A DNA stretch of 64,000 bases from the NCBI GenBank assembly GCA_027449865.1, contig DAIDKV010000110.1, positions 20,920-84,919 of the forward strand, in the 5' to 3' direction. The position numbers and the translations under genes were made by a program. Positions 25,828 through 35,526 of the stretch are shown here, in pieces; within the stretch, counting starts at the first letter, position 1, and every line of letters starts with the position of its first letter. Source of the DNA: Planctomycetales bacterium. GTDB lineage: Bacteria; Planctomycetota; Planctomycetia; Isosphaerales; Isosphaeraceae. Under the pieces are notes generated by a model, which was not told the origin of the DNA, did no database searches, and was given only the letters and a program-made list of their open reading frames with translations.

Positions 25828-26589
25828 ATGAGCGAGCCATCACCAATGACCGATACCGTCGAAGAGCGACCCGCGCGGCCTGGGTCGCTTTTCTGTATCC
25901 TCTTGGCCGCACTTCTGGCCGGCCTGATCGCCTGGCTGGGCGGCGAGGCGTGCCGTGACCTGTTCCAGCCGCGCAAGCGCCCCGTCAACGCCAAGGGGAT
26001 CATCCTTCTGGTCGCCTCGCCCCGGCAACAGGAAGTGGCCGAACAGCGCAACGCCGGGCTTGCGTTCGTCTGGCTCGGGGCGGCTCTCGGCGGGTCCCTC
26101 GGCCTGGCGGGCGGGTTGGTGCGTCACGATCGGCGATCGGCGCTCCGGGCGTCGGGGTTCGGCCTGGTGGCGGGGGCCATCGGCTGCGCGGCGGTCTCGC
26201 TGGCCCTCCTGCCGCTTTACTCAGCCTATCGCCGGGGCCACCCCGATGAGGCCGCGCGCGACCTGATGTATCCCCTCCTGGTGCATGCCGGAATCTGGTC
26301 GGTCGCCGGTGCCGCTGGCGGTGCCGCCTTCTCGCTCGGCCTCGGACGCCGAAAGGGCATCGCCCAGACCGCGGTCGGAGGACTCGTCGGCGCGATCGCG
26401 GGTACGATCGCTTATGAACTGATCGGCGTCGTCGCCTTTCCGAACGCGGGCACCACGGAATTCGTCTCCTCCACCTGGCCAACCCGGCTCTTGGCCCGGG
26501 TCGCGGTCTCTCTTCTGGCCGCACTCGGAATCGCGGAGGCCATCAAGCCCCCCTCGGCACGAACTCAACGCGGCTCGATGACCTCGTAG
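25828..26589 (+). CDS. Six-helix membrane protein of unknown function
   Basis: A 253-residue protein. The ATG at 25828 is chosen for the GAGGGA 6 bases before it. Six hydrophobic segments are visible: LFCILLAALLAGLIAWLGG, LGAALGGSLGLAGGLV, FGLVAGAIGCAAVSLALLP, GIWSVAGAAGGAAFSLGLG, VGGLVGAIAGTIAYELIGVV and VAVSLLAALGIAEAI. Glycine-zipper-like GxxxG patterns are frequent. I recognise no family. Its last 25 bases overlap the 3' end of the convergent CRTAC1 gene. Confidence 0.75.
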   Translation: MSEPSPMTDTVEERPARPGSLFCILLAALLAGLIAWLGGEACRDLFQPRKRPVNAKGIILLVASPRQQEVAEQRNAGLAFVWLGAALGGSLGLAGGLVRHDRRSALRASGFGLVAGAIGCAAVSLALLPLYSAYRRGHPDEAARDLMYPLLVHAGIWSVAGAAGGAAFSLGLGRRKGIAQTAVGGLVGAIAGTIAYELIGVVAFPNAGTTEFVSSTWPTRLLARVAVSLLAALGIAEAIKPPSARTQRGSMTS

Positions 26590-28430
26590 GTTCGATCCGT
26601 CGCCAGGTGCTCGCGACTCGTGATCGTGCCCGAGGGCCAGCGCACCTCCAGCCGATCGACCTCGTCCGCCTCGCCCAGACCGACGAGCAGCCTCGGGTCG
26701 TTCGTCGACTGCATGCTGCTTCCGCCCTTCCGATGACGGACAATCGTCCGGCCACCCGCCGTAACCCGAACCACGGCGCCGATCGCGTCTCGATTGCTCC
26801 GGGTCCCAACCAGTTTCAGGCGAATCCAGCGCCCGGCGCGAGGGGTCTCATTCCGAAGGATCGCGGGCGGACGATCCATGTGGCTGACGACGATATCGAT
26901 GTCGCCGTCGTCGTCGATGTCGCCGAACGCAGCGCCCCGGGCGACGTGCCGTTCGACAAAATAGGGGCCGACGTCCCGGGTCGACAGCTCGAACCGACGG
27001 CTCGATCCGGCCGGGACATTCCGATAGAGCAGGGGGGGCTCGTCGTAGGTGAGTGTCGGTGCAAGATCCTTACGGTTGTCGTCGATGTGCCCGTTGGCGA
27101 TGAAGGCATCCGGCCAGCCGTCGGAGTCGAGGTCAACGAGCCCACACCCCCAGCCGACCCACGGCTTGCTATCCACAACAAGCCCCGCGCCGGCCGACGA
27201 CTCGACGAAAAGGGCGGAGAGAACGCCAGCCGACGCTCCAGGCGTCTCGGTCGAAAGATTTCGGTAGTAGGCGATGTGCTCGTTCTGAAAGTTGGTGACC
27301 AGGAGCTCGGGGCGGCCGTCGCCATCGCAATCCTCGGCGTCCACGCCCATGCTCGACTGCGAGATTCCGCGTTCGTCGAAGGCGGCGCCCGATTCCTCGG
27401 TGACGTCCTCAAAGGTTCCGTCACCCCGGTTGAGGAAGAGGAAATTGGGGTCCATGTCGTTGGCGACGTAGAGGTCCACGCGTCCGTCGCCGTTGAGATC
27501 GGCCGCGACCACGCCGAAGCCGTGACCATCGCTCCGACCGACGCCGGCCGCCTCGGTGACGTCGGTGAAGGTCCCGTCGCCGTTGTTCCGGTAGAGGAAA
27601 TGTCGGGTCGTCTTCACCTCGAACGGCGAGCAGAACAGCGGGATCGCCTCAGTCCCGCATCGGTGGGCATCGCGAGGATACCGCCAGTCGCCGTAGTTCG
27701 TTACGTAAAGGTCCAGGTCACCGTCGTTATCGAAGTCGAGCATCGCCCCGCTCGACGACCAGTTGGGCCGGTCAATCCCGGCGGCATGGCTGATGTCGTG
27801 AAAAGTGCCGTCGCCGTTGTTCCGGTAAAGGACATTCGGGCCGAAGTTGCAGAGAAAGACGTCGACATCACCGTCGTTGTCGATGTCCCCGGCGATGATC
27901 CCGTGGCAAAAACCGGCGAAGCCCAGCCCTGACCTCGCGGTGGCGTCCTCAAATCGGCCACCGCCCAGGTTGCGGTACAGGCGGTTCTTCGGGGCGCTGG
28001 TCGAGGGAGTGAGCGGCAGGGTGGCGCAGGTCGCGAAATAAAGGTCGAGCCGGCCGTCGTTGTCGTAGTCGAGGATCGCGACGCCCGAGCCGAATCCGGT
28101 CGGATAGAGCTTCCGACGGTCCAGGCCCGAGACGTGGACGAAATCGACCCCGCTCTCCTTTCGGATGTCGACGAGCCGGAACGGGCTCGGGGCCTTCGAA
28201 AGGCTGGAGGCCGTGTCGGCGTAGGCGAGGAAGGCCGCGCGAGCGGAAAGACCGGATCGCTCCCGGTTCGCCAGGACCCCGGCGCGGGGATCGCTGGGTC
28301 GAACCGCCGGCACGGAGGCCGGCATGGGATCCTCGGCCGGGTCCGGATCGCAGCCGATCAGGACCAGGCCGAGCCAGGCAAGCCCGATCGGGCGGGGCCA
28401 GAGCCTCTCCGTCGGGCGAGGGAAAATCAT
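26565..28430 (-). CDS. CRTAC1-family lipoprotein (FG-GAP/VCBS propeller plus UnbV/ASPIC)
   Basis: A 621-residue protein. The ATG at 28430 opens a lipoprotein signal (LAWLGLVLIGC), while the longer frame upstream reads through the small lipoprotein gene. Calcium-binding FG-GAP/VCBS repeats dominate: DYDNDGRLDLYFA, DIDNDGDVDVFL, DFDNDGDLDLYV, DLNGDGRVDLYV, DIDDDGDIDIVV. This predicts an integrin-like beta-propeller. The C-terminus is a UnbV/ASPIC domain (RWIRLKLVGTRSNRDAIGAV, then RLEVRWPSG). It is presumably exposed on the envelope; function is unknown in bacteria. It overlaps the stop of the small lipoprotein gene by 4 bases. Confidence 0.92.
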   Translation of the reverse strand: MIFPRPTERLWPRPIGLAWLGLVLIGCDPDPAEDPMPASVPAVRPSDPRAGVLANRERSGLSARAAFLAYADTASSLSKAPSPFRLVDIRKESGVDFVHVSGLDRRKLYPTGFGSGVAILDYDNDGRLDLYFATCATLPLTPSTSAPKNRLYRNLGGGRFEDATARSGLGFAGFCHGIIAGDIDNDGDVDVFLCNFGPNVLYRNNGDGTFHDISHAAGIDRPNWSSSGAMLDFDNDGDLDLYVTNYGDWRYPRDAHRCGTEAIPLFCSPFEVKTTRHFLYRNNGDGTFTDVTEAAGVGRSDGHGFGVVAADLNGDGRVDLYVANDMDPNFLFLNRGDGTFEDVTEESGAAFDERGISQSSMGVDAEDCDGDGRPELLVTNFQNEHIAYYRNLSTETPGASAGVLSALFVESSAGAGLVVDSKPWVGWGCGLVDLDSDGWPDAFIANGHIDDNRKDLAPTLTYDEPPLLYRNVPAGSSRRFELSTRDVGPYFVERHVARGAAFGDIDDDGDIDIVVSHMDRPPAILRNETPRAGRWIRLKLVGTRSNRDAIGAVVRVTAGGRTIVRHRKGGSSMQSTNDPRLLVGLGEADEVDRLEVRWPSGTITSREHLATDRTYEVIEPR

Positions 28431-28660
28431 CGAACGCGACCGCCGGGTCCCTGCCCGGGCGCCTTCTGGCCAGGCTTCCAGAGCGGCCGGCCGTTCTTGT
28501 CGATCATGTTCTTGTACTTTTCGTCGACCTTCAATCGCTTGTTCGGGCCAGCTTCGGCCGCATTGCTCGGATTCGCCGGTGGTGGTTTCTCCGGGTCGCA
28601 GCCAGGCAAAACAAGGGTGGAGGCGGCGATCGCAATCGCCGCGCGAGAAATCCAGCTCAA
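28427..28660 (-). CDS. Small lipoprotein
   Basis: A 77-residue protein with a signal peptide and lipobox (IAASTLVLPGC, Cys ~21), followed by a short polar Pro/Lys-rich chain (DPEKPPPANPSNAAEAGPNK) and a Gly-rich end. It lies 55 bases after a DUF1559 gene and overlaps the CRTAC1 start by ATGA, placing it firmly in that transcript. Small lipoproteins in this slot are common after DUF1559 genes in planctomycetes; no activity can be predicted. Confidence 0.82.
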   Translation of the reverse strand: MSWISRAAIAIAASTLVLPGCDPEKPPPANPSNAAEAGPNKRLKVDEKYKNMIDKNGRPLWKPGQKAPGQGPGGRVR

Positions 28661-28715
28661 GGAATCCTCCGGATCTTCTGGAATCCGCCATCGGTTACAG
28701 GCCAGCGCCGGTGGC

Positions 28716-29858
28716 TTAATACTGGTCGGAACTCACCACCTCGCCGCCGTTACGTGTGCCAAGTGCCCACCACGTCTGATAGCTGACTGTGTCCTTGAGA
28801 AACTTGACCGAGCCGTCGCCAAACGCGACGTTCACTCCGCCGGGGTGGTTGCTGCACGCCGTGCTCGCGCCCACCCAGCCGCCGCCCGAGCCATCCGAGG
28901 TGAAGTTCCCCTGCGCTCCGAAGAATCCACTCTCGGCCCCCGTGCAGGTCAGGGTGTTCGGCGTCATGAAGTGGCTATACGAGACGTCGACCGTGTCGAA
29001 TCCCTGCGTGAAAAGCCAGTTGGCGCCGGCGCTGGCGTCGGCGGAAGGCTCGGTCCCGTTCGGCAGGCTCTTGCAGCCCGAGATCAGGCTCATCGCCACC
29101 GCGATCCCCGCGGCGCCAAGGTCGGGCTTGGGAGCCACGGAATTGACCTGATAAATGGCCCGCTTCGCGAAGGGCGAGCCGATCGTCGCCGGGCTCGTCG
29201 CCGCGTTATCCACCAGGGCTCCGGCGTAGCCGAGCAGGTGCTCGCTGAACATCGCCGTGTTACTCGTCCCGTCCGTCACCGACGCAATCGAAACCGGACC
29301 CAGGTTCGGACTGCTGACGAAAAGATCCCCACGCGGCGGGACGATGATCCCCGTGCACGACCGGATCGATCCCGGTCCGCCGTAGTTCCCGGCGTAGTTC
29401 GTCGTCCCCCACGAGCCGCCGAAAGAGGGCGTGTGCGTTAAACTCTCCGACGGGCACGCCAGGCTGTTGATGTTGATCAGACCGGCCGTCGAGTTCGCCG
29501 CTCCGCCCGGAGACGTCGAACTGATGAATCCCAGCTCGAGCATCGGCAGATTGAAGTTGATCGCGTTGTAGACCTGCGTCTGCTCAAACTGAGGCAGGAT
29601 CGCCGCGACCCACGACGGCTCCCACGACCACTGATTGGTGTTCTGAACCGACTGGCACGGATAGACATTGTTGACCGAAATGTAATTGTGGGCCGCCAGG
29701 CCAAGCTGCTTCAGATTGTTCACGCACTGGGCCCGACGGGCCGCCTCACGCGCCGCCTGCACCGCCGGGAGCAGAAGCGCGATCAGGACCGCGATGATCG
29801 CGATGACGACCAGAAGCTCGATCAGAGTAAATCCACGGCTTTCTCTCGATACGTTCAT
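28716..29858 (-). CDS. DUF1559 pseudopilin-like protein
   Basis: A 380-residue protein. The ATG at 29858 gives [16 protein letters not shown], placing the prepilin cleavage motif (RG-FTLIE) at residues 8-9. The hydrophobic helix and [20 protein letters not shown] follow. The C-terminal block reads [20 protein letters not shown] and ends [10 protein letters not shown]. It is a paralogue of 1185-2189, with a longer central region. It is followed by a small lipoprotein and a CRTAC1 gene on the same strand. Confidence 0.93.
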   Translation of the reverse strand: MNVSRESRGFTLIELLVVIAIIAVLIALLLPAVQAAREAARRAQCVNNLKQLGLAAHNYISVNNVYPCQSVQNTNQWSWEPSWVAAILPQFEQTQVYNAINFNLPMLELGFISSTSPGGAANSTAGLININSLACPSESLTHTPSFGGSWGTTNYAGNYGGPGSIRSCTGIIVPPRGDLFVSSPNLGPVSIASVTDGTSNTAMFSEHLLGYAGALVDNAATSPATIGSPFAKRAIYQVNSVAPKPDLGAAGIAVAMSLISGCKSLPNGTEPSADASAGANWLFTQGFDTVDVSYSHFMTPNTLTCTGAESGFFGAQGNFTSDGSGGGWVGASTACSNHPGGVNVAFGDGSVKFLKDTVSYQTWWALGTRNGGEVVSSDQY

Positions 29859-30118
29859 CACGCACCTCGACATTGAGGCAGGCCGGGCCCACCGGAACCC
29901 TCGCACAGATCCTTCCCGCGAAGCCCAGAGGGCCAGGCTGAGACATCTGTGCGTCCACACAAGGCGTGTGGTTCGATCACGACCACGTACGAATGAAGGG
30001 CGCGCGGCCTCGGGTCGTTGACCAACCCGGCCACGCTATCACTATTGTAGAAGTTATTTTCCGGATGCGAAGGGATGTTTCACGAGATTCTTCGGACTTG
30101 CGTGACCCCACGCATTCC

Positions 30119-32503
30119 TCAATGAGGGATCTTTTGACGGATCGGCGGGGCCTCACGCACGCGGATCTCGTCGCGATCCTCGGTGATCTCGATGGATGTG
30201 TTCGCCGCGATATCGCGGAAGACCTGCCGCGATCGGGTGGTCGGCCACTGGATTTCCAGCGTCCGGACTCTCTTCGCGGACCCGAGGCCGATGGTGCAGG
30301 CGAGCGGGTTACCACCGAAGCTGGACGTGGTGCCGATGGTCCGGTATCGGGAGACGACCGTGGCGTCGGGGCCCGGGAGATCCACCCGGATGCGGGCGCC
30401 GATGGCCGAACGATTGGTCCGGGTCCCCACGAGCCGGACCGTCAGCCAGTGGTTCTCGTTGCCAGGGTTCTCGAAAAGGACGTTGTGGGCCCGGTCGCCG
30501 GGCACGGCGCCACCGGCCTCGACAATGATGTCCTGATCGCCATCGCGGTCCCAATCGGCGATCGCGACGCCGTGTCCCTTCTGGAGGTGGCCGGTCCCGG
30601 TCGCCGCGGTGATGTCGTCGAACCGCCGGCCCTCGACATTCCGGAAGAGGCGATTGGGCATCAGGTACGCAAAAGAGGGCCGGCCGGTCGCGAGGTAAAT
30701 ATCGAGGAAGCCATCATTGTCGATGTCCCCGAAGTTGGAGCCCATCGGCAGAACGACGCGATCCAGGCCGACCTCGGCCGTGACATCTCGAAACGGGTCC
30801 ATCCCGCCGGTGTTCCGATAAAGCCGGGGTCGATCGCCGGTCGTCGGCTGGCCAAGCTGGTCGCGGATCGCCTCGGAGAGTGTCGCCCGATTGGGGTTGA
30901 TCCAGAGGTCGAGTCGGCCGTCGTTGTCGAAGTCCCAGAACCAGCAGGCGAACGCAAAACTCGGCTCGGTCACCCGAAGAATCGGTGCCAGGTCCTCGAA
31001 GGTGCCGTCGCCCCGGTTGTGGTAGAGTCGACCGGGCTGGCCGAGATTGGCGACGTAGAGGTCAGGGAGTCCGTCGTCGTCGTAGTCGCCCCAGGCGACG
31101 CCCTTGCCGTAACGGTCGTTGGCGACGCCCGCCCGGGTCGCCACTTCCTCAAAGGTGCCGTTGCCTCGGTTGTGATACAGACGACCCCGGTTGCGAAGGT
31201 CGGGACGATTGGCCTCAAATTCGCCCGCGACGTAGAGATCGAGCCAGCCGTCGTTGTCGTAGTCGGCCCAGGCCGCGGCCTGCGAGGCGATCGGCTCGCC
31301 AAGTCCGGCGGCGGTCGTCACGTCCTCGAACCGTCCGCCCACATTGCGCAGGAGCGACATCCGCCTCGGGAATTCCCAGGCGCCTCGGAGCAGGAGAACG
31401 TCGATCCGTCCATCGTTGTCGTAGTCGGCCTGGCATCCGTTGAGTGAGACGACCTGATCGGCGAGGCCGGCTTCCCGGGAGTTTTCCTCGAAGGTGCCGT
31501 CGCCCCGGTTATGGAACAGGAGCGCGCCGCGGTCGAAGTCGGTGGTCGGCATCAGGACATCGAGCCGCCCGTCGTTGTCGTAATCCTCGACGAGGCAGCC
31601 GCCGGCCATGGCTTCGCCGGGTGCATTGAGACCCACTCGGCTGGCGATGTTCCGCATCCGGCGCGGGTCGTTGCCCGGCGATTCCATCCGGCCGAGTGGA
31701 AGCAGGAAACCGTGCGGAACGCCGTCGGGGTACTCGCCGAGGGTCATGCAGGCCACGTTCAGCAGCCATCGGACGCCCAGGTCGTCGGGCCGGTCGTGCA
31801 GGTAGCGAACCAGGTGGTCGATCGCTCCCCGCGAACCGGCCGTTTGGCGATGAATCGCGGCGGGGGAGAGTGGGAAGATACAGCTCGCCTCGTTACAGCA
31901 GGCCACGCAGTTCTCGATCTCGCCCCGGCGGAGCGAGGCCATGCCACGGAGGGCCTCGGCGTTGGCCCGGAATTCCACCGATCGCGCGGGGTCCGCGGTC
32001 TGAGCGGCGGCGAAATGCTCGTCAGCGCGGGCCCAATGGCCCTCGCTCATCTCCAGCGATCCGATCAGCAGATGAATCTCGGCGATCCTCGAGGGGGTCA
32101 TGGGATCGCCTGGTGAAAGCGCTGCCCTTTTCTCCTCGAGATAGGCAACCCCACGGCTGGCCCGTCCGCGGACCGAGGCCGCCACCTCCGCGAGCGAGGC
32201 CGGATTGAAAATCGGCCGCGAGAAGCGGATCGCTGTTGCGTAGCCGCTGTCGTCAAACGCGATGTCCGAGAAGAGCGGGACCGACTCGAGAACAGGCGCC
32301 GACGGCGGGCCCGGACGCAAGGCCGGAGCCCGGCTCGCCCGATCCGCGAGCCAGCGACGAAGGCGAATCGGGAGGGTCGAGGGATTTGAATCCGTCAGCG
32401 CGACCGCGGCGGCCACCGCGAGCCCCAGAATCCCCGCAACAATCAGGACCGCCTTCCCTACCCGGCGAACGAGCGATTTCATCGGCGCGACCCCCAGGGT
32501 CAT
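30119..32503 (-). CDS. TPR-CRTAC1 fusion: TM anchor, TPR region, FG-GAP propeller, UnbV/ASPIC
   Basis: A 794-residue protein from the ATG at 32503; an ATG at 32482 is an equally plausible start. A transmembrane or signal-anchor helix (AVLIVAGILGLAVAAAVALT) comes first. A TPR-like region follows (~100-270, LLIGSLEMSEGHWARADEHF). Then come FG-GAP/VCBS repeats (DYDNDGRLDVLMP, DYDNDGRIDVLLL, DYDNDGWLDLYVA, DYDDDGLPDLYVA, DIDNDGFLDIYLA). The end is a UnbV/ASPIC domain (HWLTVRLVGTRTNRSAIGAR, TLEIQWPTTRSRQ). It lies 31 bases downstream of a separate TPR gene. Surface or periplasmic location is likely. Confidence 0.9.
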   Translation of the reverse strand: MTLGVAPMKSLVRRVGKAVLIVAGILGLAVAAAVALTDSNPSTLPIRLRRWLADRASRAPALRPGPPSAPVLESVPLFSDIAFDDSGYATAIRFSRPIFNPASLAEVAASVRGRASRGVAYLEEKRAALSPGDPMTPSRIAEIHLLIGSLEMSEGHWARADEHFAAAQTADPARSVEFRANAEALRGMASLRRGEIENCVACCNEASCIFPLSPAAIHRQTAGSRGAIDHLVRYLHDRPDDLGVRWLLNVACMTLGEYPDGVPHGFLLPLGRMESPGNDPRRMRNIASRVGLNAPGEAMAGGCLVEDYDNDGRLDVLMPTTDFDRGALLFHNRGDGTFEENSREAGLADQVVSLNGCQADYDNDGRIDVLLLRGAWEFPRRMSLLRNVGGRFEDVTTAAGLGEPIASQAAAWADYDNDGWLDLYVAGEFEANRPDLRNRGRLYHNRGNGTFEEVATRAGVANDRYGKGVAWGDYDDDGLPDLYVANLGQPGRLYHNRGDGTFEDLAPILRVTEPSFAFACWFWDFDNDGRLDLWINPNRATLSEAIRDQLGQPTTGDRPRLYRNTGGMDPFRDVTAEVGLDRVVLPMGSNFGDIDNDGFLDIYLATGRPSFAYLMPNRLFRNVEGRRFDDITAATGTGHLQKGHGVAIADWDRDGDQDIIVEAGGAVPGDRAHNVLFENPGNENHWLTVRLVGTRTNRSAIGARIRVDLPGPDATVVSRYRTIGTTSSFGGNPLACTIGLGSAKRVRTLEIQWPTTRSRQVFRDIAANTSIEITEDRDEIRVREAPPIRQKIPH

Positions 32504-32534
32504 TCTCCGCGGTTGGAATGCCGAAACCCGGCCC

Positions 32535-33845
32535 TCAATTTTGAGCCGGCTGAGCCCCCGATCCTTGGTCCTCACGCGAATGGGAGCGGGTCTGGCCGGC
32601 GTGCAGGCGGTAACGATTCGCCAGGCCCGCCTCGCCCCGGCGGTCGTGGTAGTCCGCCAGCAGGCGGCTCGCGTCGGGATCGGTTGGACGCTCGGCGAGG
32701 ATGCGCTCGGCCCATCGGGCGCCCTCGTCGTCGTGCCCGTGCGCGAACATCCACCGGGAGATCCCCATCTGGCTCTCTCGGTCGTGCGGCGAGGCAACCA
32801 GCCGCTTCCGAAACTCGGCGAGCTGCCGATGCTCGTCACGCAGGCGGTTCACGACAAGCTGCTCGGCGCGGGCCTCCTCGGGACGGCCCAGCCGGGCGAG
32901 CGCCAGTCCGCGCTGATGGCGGATTCCCACCTCGAACGGATCGAGGGCGATCGCGCGGTCGAGCTGCTGGAGCGCGACCGGCCAGTCGCCCCGACGACCC
33001 AGGAGACCCGCCAGCTCGGCGCGGGCTCCGGCGTCCCGGCCGTTGAGCTCAACGGCGCGGAGAAGGTGACGCTCGGCCGCCGCATCGTCGCCGCGTTCGG
33101 CGAGGTTCCGGCCTGCCCCGAGGTGCGCCTGAAAGTCGTCGGGATGCATGCGGAGATAGGTATCATAGGCCGAGGCCGCCTCGGCATTCCGGTGCGCGGC
33201 GCGGAGCGATTCGGCAAGACCGAGCCGGGCGCGCCCCAGGTTCGGATCGCGACGCAGCGCCTCCCGGTAATCGTCGAGCACGAGGCTGGCCCCGTCGGCC
33301 TCTCGGGCGTGGATCTCCGCGAGCCAGAGGTGAGGCGTCGGGTCGCTGGGAAAGTCGGCCGACCATCGATCCAGGACAACCGCCGCCCGCTTCAGGTCGT
33401 AGGTCTCCAGAGAGGCCCGCGCGAGGGCCTCGTCGAGCTGACGGTCGGGCCGGGTCGCCTCGGCGAAGGCCCGGGTCAGATCCGAGAGGGCCTCGGCGGG
33501 GCGCCCCATCTTCGCGGCGATCAGAGCCCGGAGGAACTTCAGGTCGTCCATCCCCGCCCCAAGTCCCTGCGCCTGCTTTAGTTCATCCGCAGCCAGAGCC
33601 AGCCGGCCCTTCGCCGCGGCGAGCCGGCCGTTCAGCAGGTGGGCCGGAACCGATCGGGGCGCGGCCGTCAACCAGGCCGAGAGGATCCCATCCGCCTCAT
33701 CTAGCCGACCCTCCTGGATCGCCCGAAGCGCCGACCGCTCCTCGGAGCCCCCGACCGGTCGGATCAGCCAGACCACGCCGAGAACGATCACCCCGAGCGC
33801 CGCTCCCATCGCGAGCCCTCGAAATCGCGGACGGAACCGTCCCAT
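32535..33845 (-). CDS. Membrane-anchored TPR protein
   Basis: A 436-residue protein with one N-terminal transmembrane helix (GAALGVIVLGVVWLIRPVGG) and about ten tetratricopeptide-like helical pairs, for example LGLAESLRAAHRNAEAASAY, HLGAGRNLAERGDDAAAERH and LAGLLGRRGDWPVALQQLDR. It probably scaffolds partners on the periplasmic side. It heads the minus-strand CRTAC1 array, 31 bases before the TPR-CRTAC1 fusion, so the two are likely one operon and may interact. The divergent membrane-protein gene at 34114 lies 268 bases away. Confidence 0.88.
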   Translation of the reverse strand: MGRFRPRFRGLAMGAALGVIVLGVVWLIRPVGGSEERSALRAIQEGRLDEADGILSAWLTAAPRSVPAHLLNGRLAAAKGRLALAADELKQAQGLGAGMDDLKFLRALIAAKMGRPAEALSDLTRAFAEATRPDRQLDEALARASLETYDLKRAAVVLDRWSADFPSDPTPHLWLAEIHAREADGASLVLDDYREALRRDPNLGRARLGLAESLRAAHRNAEAASAYDTYLRMHPDDFQAHLGAGRNLAERGDDAAAERHLLRAVELNGRDAGARAELAGLLGRRGDWPVALQQLDRAIALDPFEVGIRHQRGLALARLGRPEEARAEQLVVNRLRDEHRQLAEFRKRLVASPHDRESQMGISRWMFAHGHDDEGARWAERILAERPTDPDASRLLADYHDRRGEAGLANRYRLHAGQTRSHSREDQGSGAQPAQN

Positions 33846-33997
33846 CCCAGACCTCCGAATCCCGCGACGACCCTGAAAACCTGGACCAAAGCAGGACGGC
33901 CAATCGCCTCGTCAACCTCATCATCCCCGCCAGGTGCGGGTCTCGTCAAGCAAGGGAGAAAGCTCCATCAACCCACGAGCCAATCTCGCAATCTCCC

Positions 33998-34026
33998 TTG
34001 CCGCACGATACGGATGCGACTATCCT
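33998..34026 (+). promoter_or_regulatory. Candidate promoter of the membrane protein at 34114
   Basis: TTGCCG (33998-34003), 17-base spacer, TATCCT (34021-34026); each hexamer matches 4 of 6. The leader would be about 80 bases. Confidence 0.38.
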
Positions 34027-34113
34027 CTCATTCGATCTAACGAGTTCTTTCCGTCCACGTACGAACCAGGCGGAAACGATCACCCGAATGGACTGCGTAA
34101 CGGAGTTCGACGA

Positions 34114-35403
34114 ATGATGCATGCGGCGACACCGATTCCCTTTCTTAAGGATCGAAATCGACAATCAAGCGATCCTGGATGGAAAGCGATTCTGGTGACG
34201 ACCATCCTGTCGATTCTATTTATTTGTATAACTCGATGGAAAATCGCCCGAAAAAGTGCCGTGGAGTCTGACGAGGTGCAATATCTTCGGGAGATCTCGA
34301 CGCAGTGGTTTCCGATGCACCACACCCTGTTCAAGACGGCCGGGAGAGGGATTGGAATGCTCGTCGGTGATCCGTATCGTGGCTTTCTGGTGCTGGACAT
34401 GTTCACCAGCGCCCTGGCGTTGGTTGGGGTCTGGTGGTTGTTGCGGGCGATTGTCCCGCCAAGGATCGCCGCCGCTGGTGCGTTCGTGCTGGGCGTCGGA
34501 CCAAATTTCTGGGGCTATGGCGCGATCGCGGGGAATTACACGGCGATCGTCCTGGTTGGATCCCTCCTGATGGGGATCGCGATCCGCGGATATCGAAGTC
34601 CCGCCGCCTGGCATCCAGACACCGCCGCGTTGGTGCTGGCCATCGGGGCCGGCTACCGATCGGATATCGGCCTCTTCTGGTTCCCCACGTTCGCCGTGAT
34701 TCTCTGGCAGCATCGGTGGAAGCGGTCGATCGTGGCCGCGGCCCTTTTCGTCGCGATCAACCTCGTCTGGTTCGTCCTCATGCTCGACGAGGCCGGCGGA
34801 TGGCTTCGATACCGTGAGGCGACCTCCGAGTTCGGTCGAAGCGCGGGGGCCTTGAATTCGTACTGGAACCTTGGATTCGTGGACGGTCCCGTCCGATACG
34901 CCGTCAAGCTGGGGCTGGCCCTCGCCGGCACGCTCGGCCCGGCCTTGATCTTCGTTCCAAGGGGACTGGCGAGGCTACGTTCTCACCCGGAAGGCCGCTT
35001 CCTCGTGGGGCTCCTGGCCATGGGAATCCTCCCCGCCCTGGCGACTCACCTTCTGATCCACTTCGGCGTTCCTGGCTACTGTTTTCACTATCTCCCGGCC
35101 CTGATGATACTCATCGTCCTCGGGATCGGCCGTGACCCGATGTTCGCAAGCCTCCCCAGGAACGCCGATCATCCGTCGACCTTCGATCGCGCCGAGGTGC
35201 GATTGCTGGGGATGGCCACCGTGCTCGCGATGTTCTTCTGGTTCTACCCCGCGACGCTCTCGGCCCCCGGATGGCGTGGTGAACTGGACCTCGCCCTCGG
35301 CCGGCTTACCCGGGCGGGGATCGCTCAGGCCCCCCCGGAACGGAAAGGGAAAGTCTGGCCGACCGCCAATTCCCAACGACCCGGCGGCCTGGTTAGCCAT
35401 TAG
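34114..35403 (+). CDS. Polytopic membrane protein, GT39/ArnT-like glycosyltransferase candidate
   Basis: A 429-residue protein. The ATG at 34114 (or the adjacent ATG at 34117) follows GGAG by 8 bases; upstream in-frame sequence is not protein-like. It has about nine hydrophobic segments. After the first helix comes AVESDEVQYLREISTQWFP, an acidic first extracytoplasmic loop (Glu-Asp/Glu-x-x-Tyr) like the catalytic loop of GT39/GT83 dolichyl-phosphate-mannose-type transferases. WGYGAIAGNYTAIVLVGSLL and HLLIHFGVPGYCFHYLPALM also fit. Substrate and activity are inferred only. Confidence 0.7.
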   Translation: MMHAATPIPFLKDRNRQSSDPGWKAILVTTILSILFICITRWKIARKSAVESDEVQYLREISTQWFPMHHTLFKTAGRGIGMLVGDPYRGFLVLDMFTSALALVGVWWLLRAIVPPRIAAAGAFVLGVGPNFWGYGAIAGNYTAIVLVGSLLMGIAIRGYRSPAAWHPDTAALVLAIGAGYRSDIGLFWFPTFAVILWQHRWKRSIVAAALFVAINLVWFVLMLDEAGGWLRYREATSEFGRSAGALNSYWNLGFVDGPVRYAVKLGLALAGTLGPALIFVPRGLARLRSHPEGRFLVGLLAMGILPALATHLLIHFGVPGYCFHYLPALMILIVLGIGRDPMFASLPRNADHPSTFDRAEVRLLGMATVLAMFFWFYPATLSAPGWRGELDLALGRLTRAGIAQAPPERKGKVWPTANSQRPGGLVSH

Positions 35404-35459
35404 GCTCGCGCCAGGCGATCGGGTCCCCGGGTCGAAACGCCTCGGGAATCGTCGCGCGC

Positions 35460-35489
35460 TTGACGCTCGTTCTCCAGCGCTCCTACATT
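35460..35489 (+). promoter_or_regulatory. Promoter of the TPR gene pair
   Basis: TTGACG (35460-35465, 5 of 6), 18-base spacer, TACATT (35484-35489, 4 of 6). The leader would be about 30 bases and contains AGGAG before the ATG at 35527. Confidence 0.6.
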
Positions 35490-35526
35490 AATAGATGGAC
35501 CACTCGTCCTACCTCAGGAGCGTTCC

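Noticed and set aside
26607..27932. Plus-strand Val/Asp-rich frame opposite CRTAC1
   Set aside because: The Val-Asp repeats are the reverse complement of the Asp-Asn-Asp FG-GAP codons, not a real repeat protein.
30017..30046. TTGACC-17-ACTATT promoter-like sequence on the plus strand
   Set aside because: No plus-strand gene lies downstream; the next coding sequence is on the minus strand, so this is probably chance.
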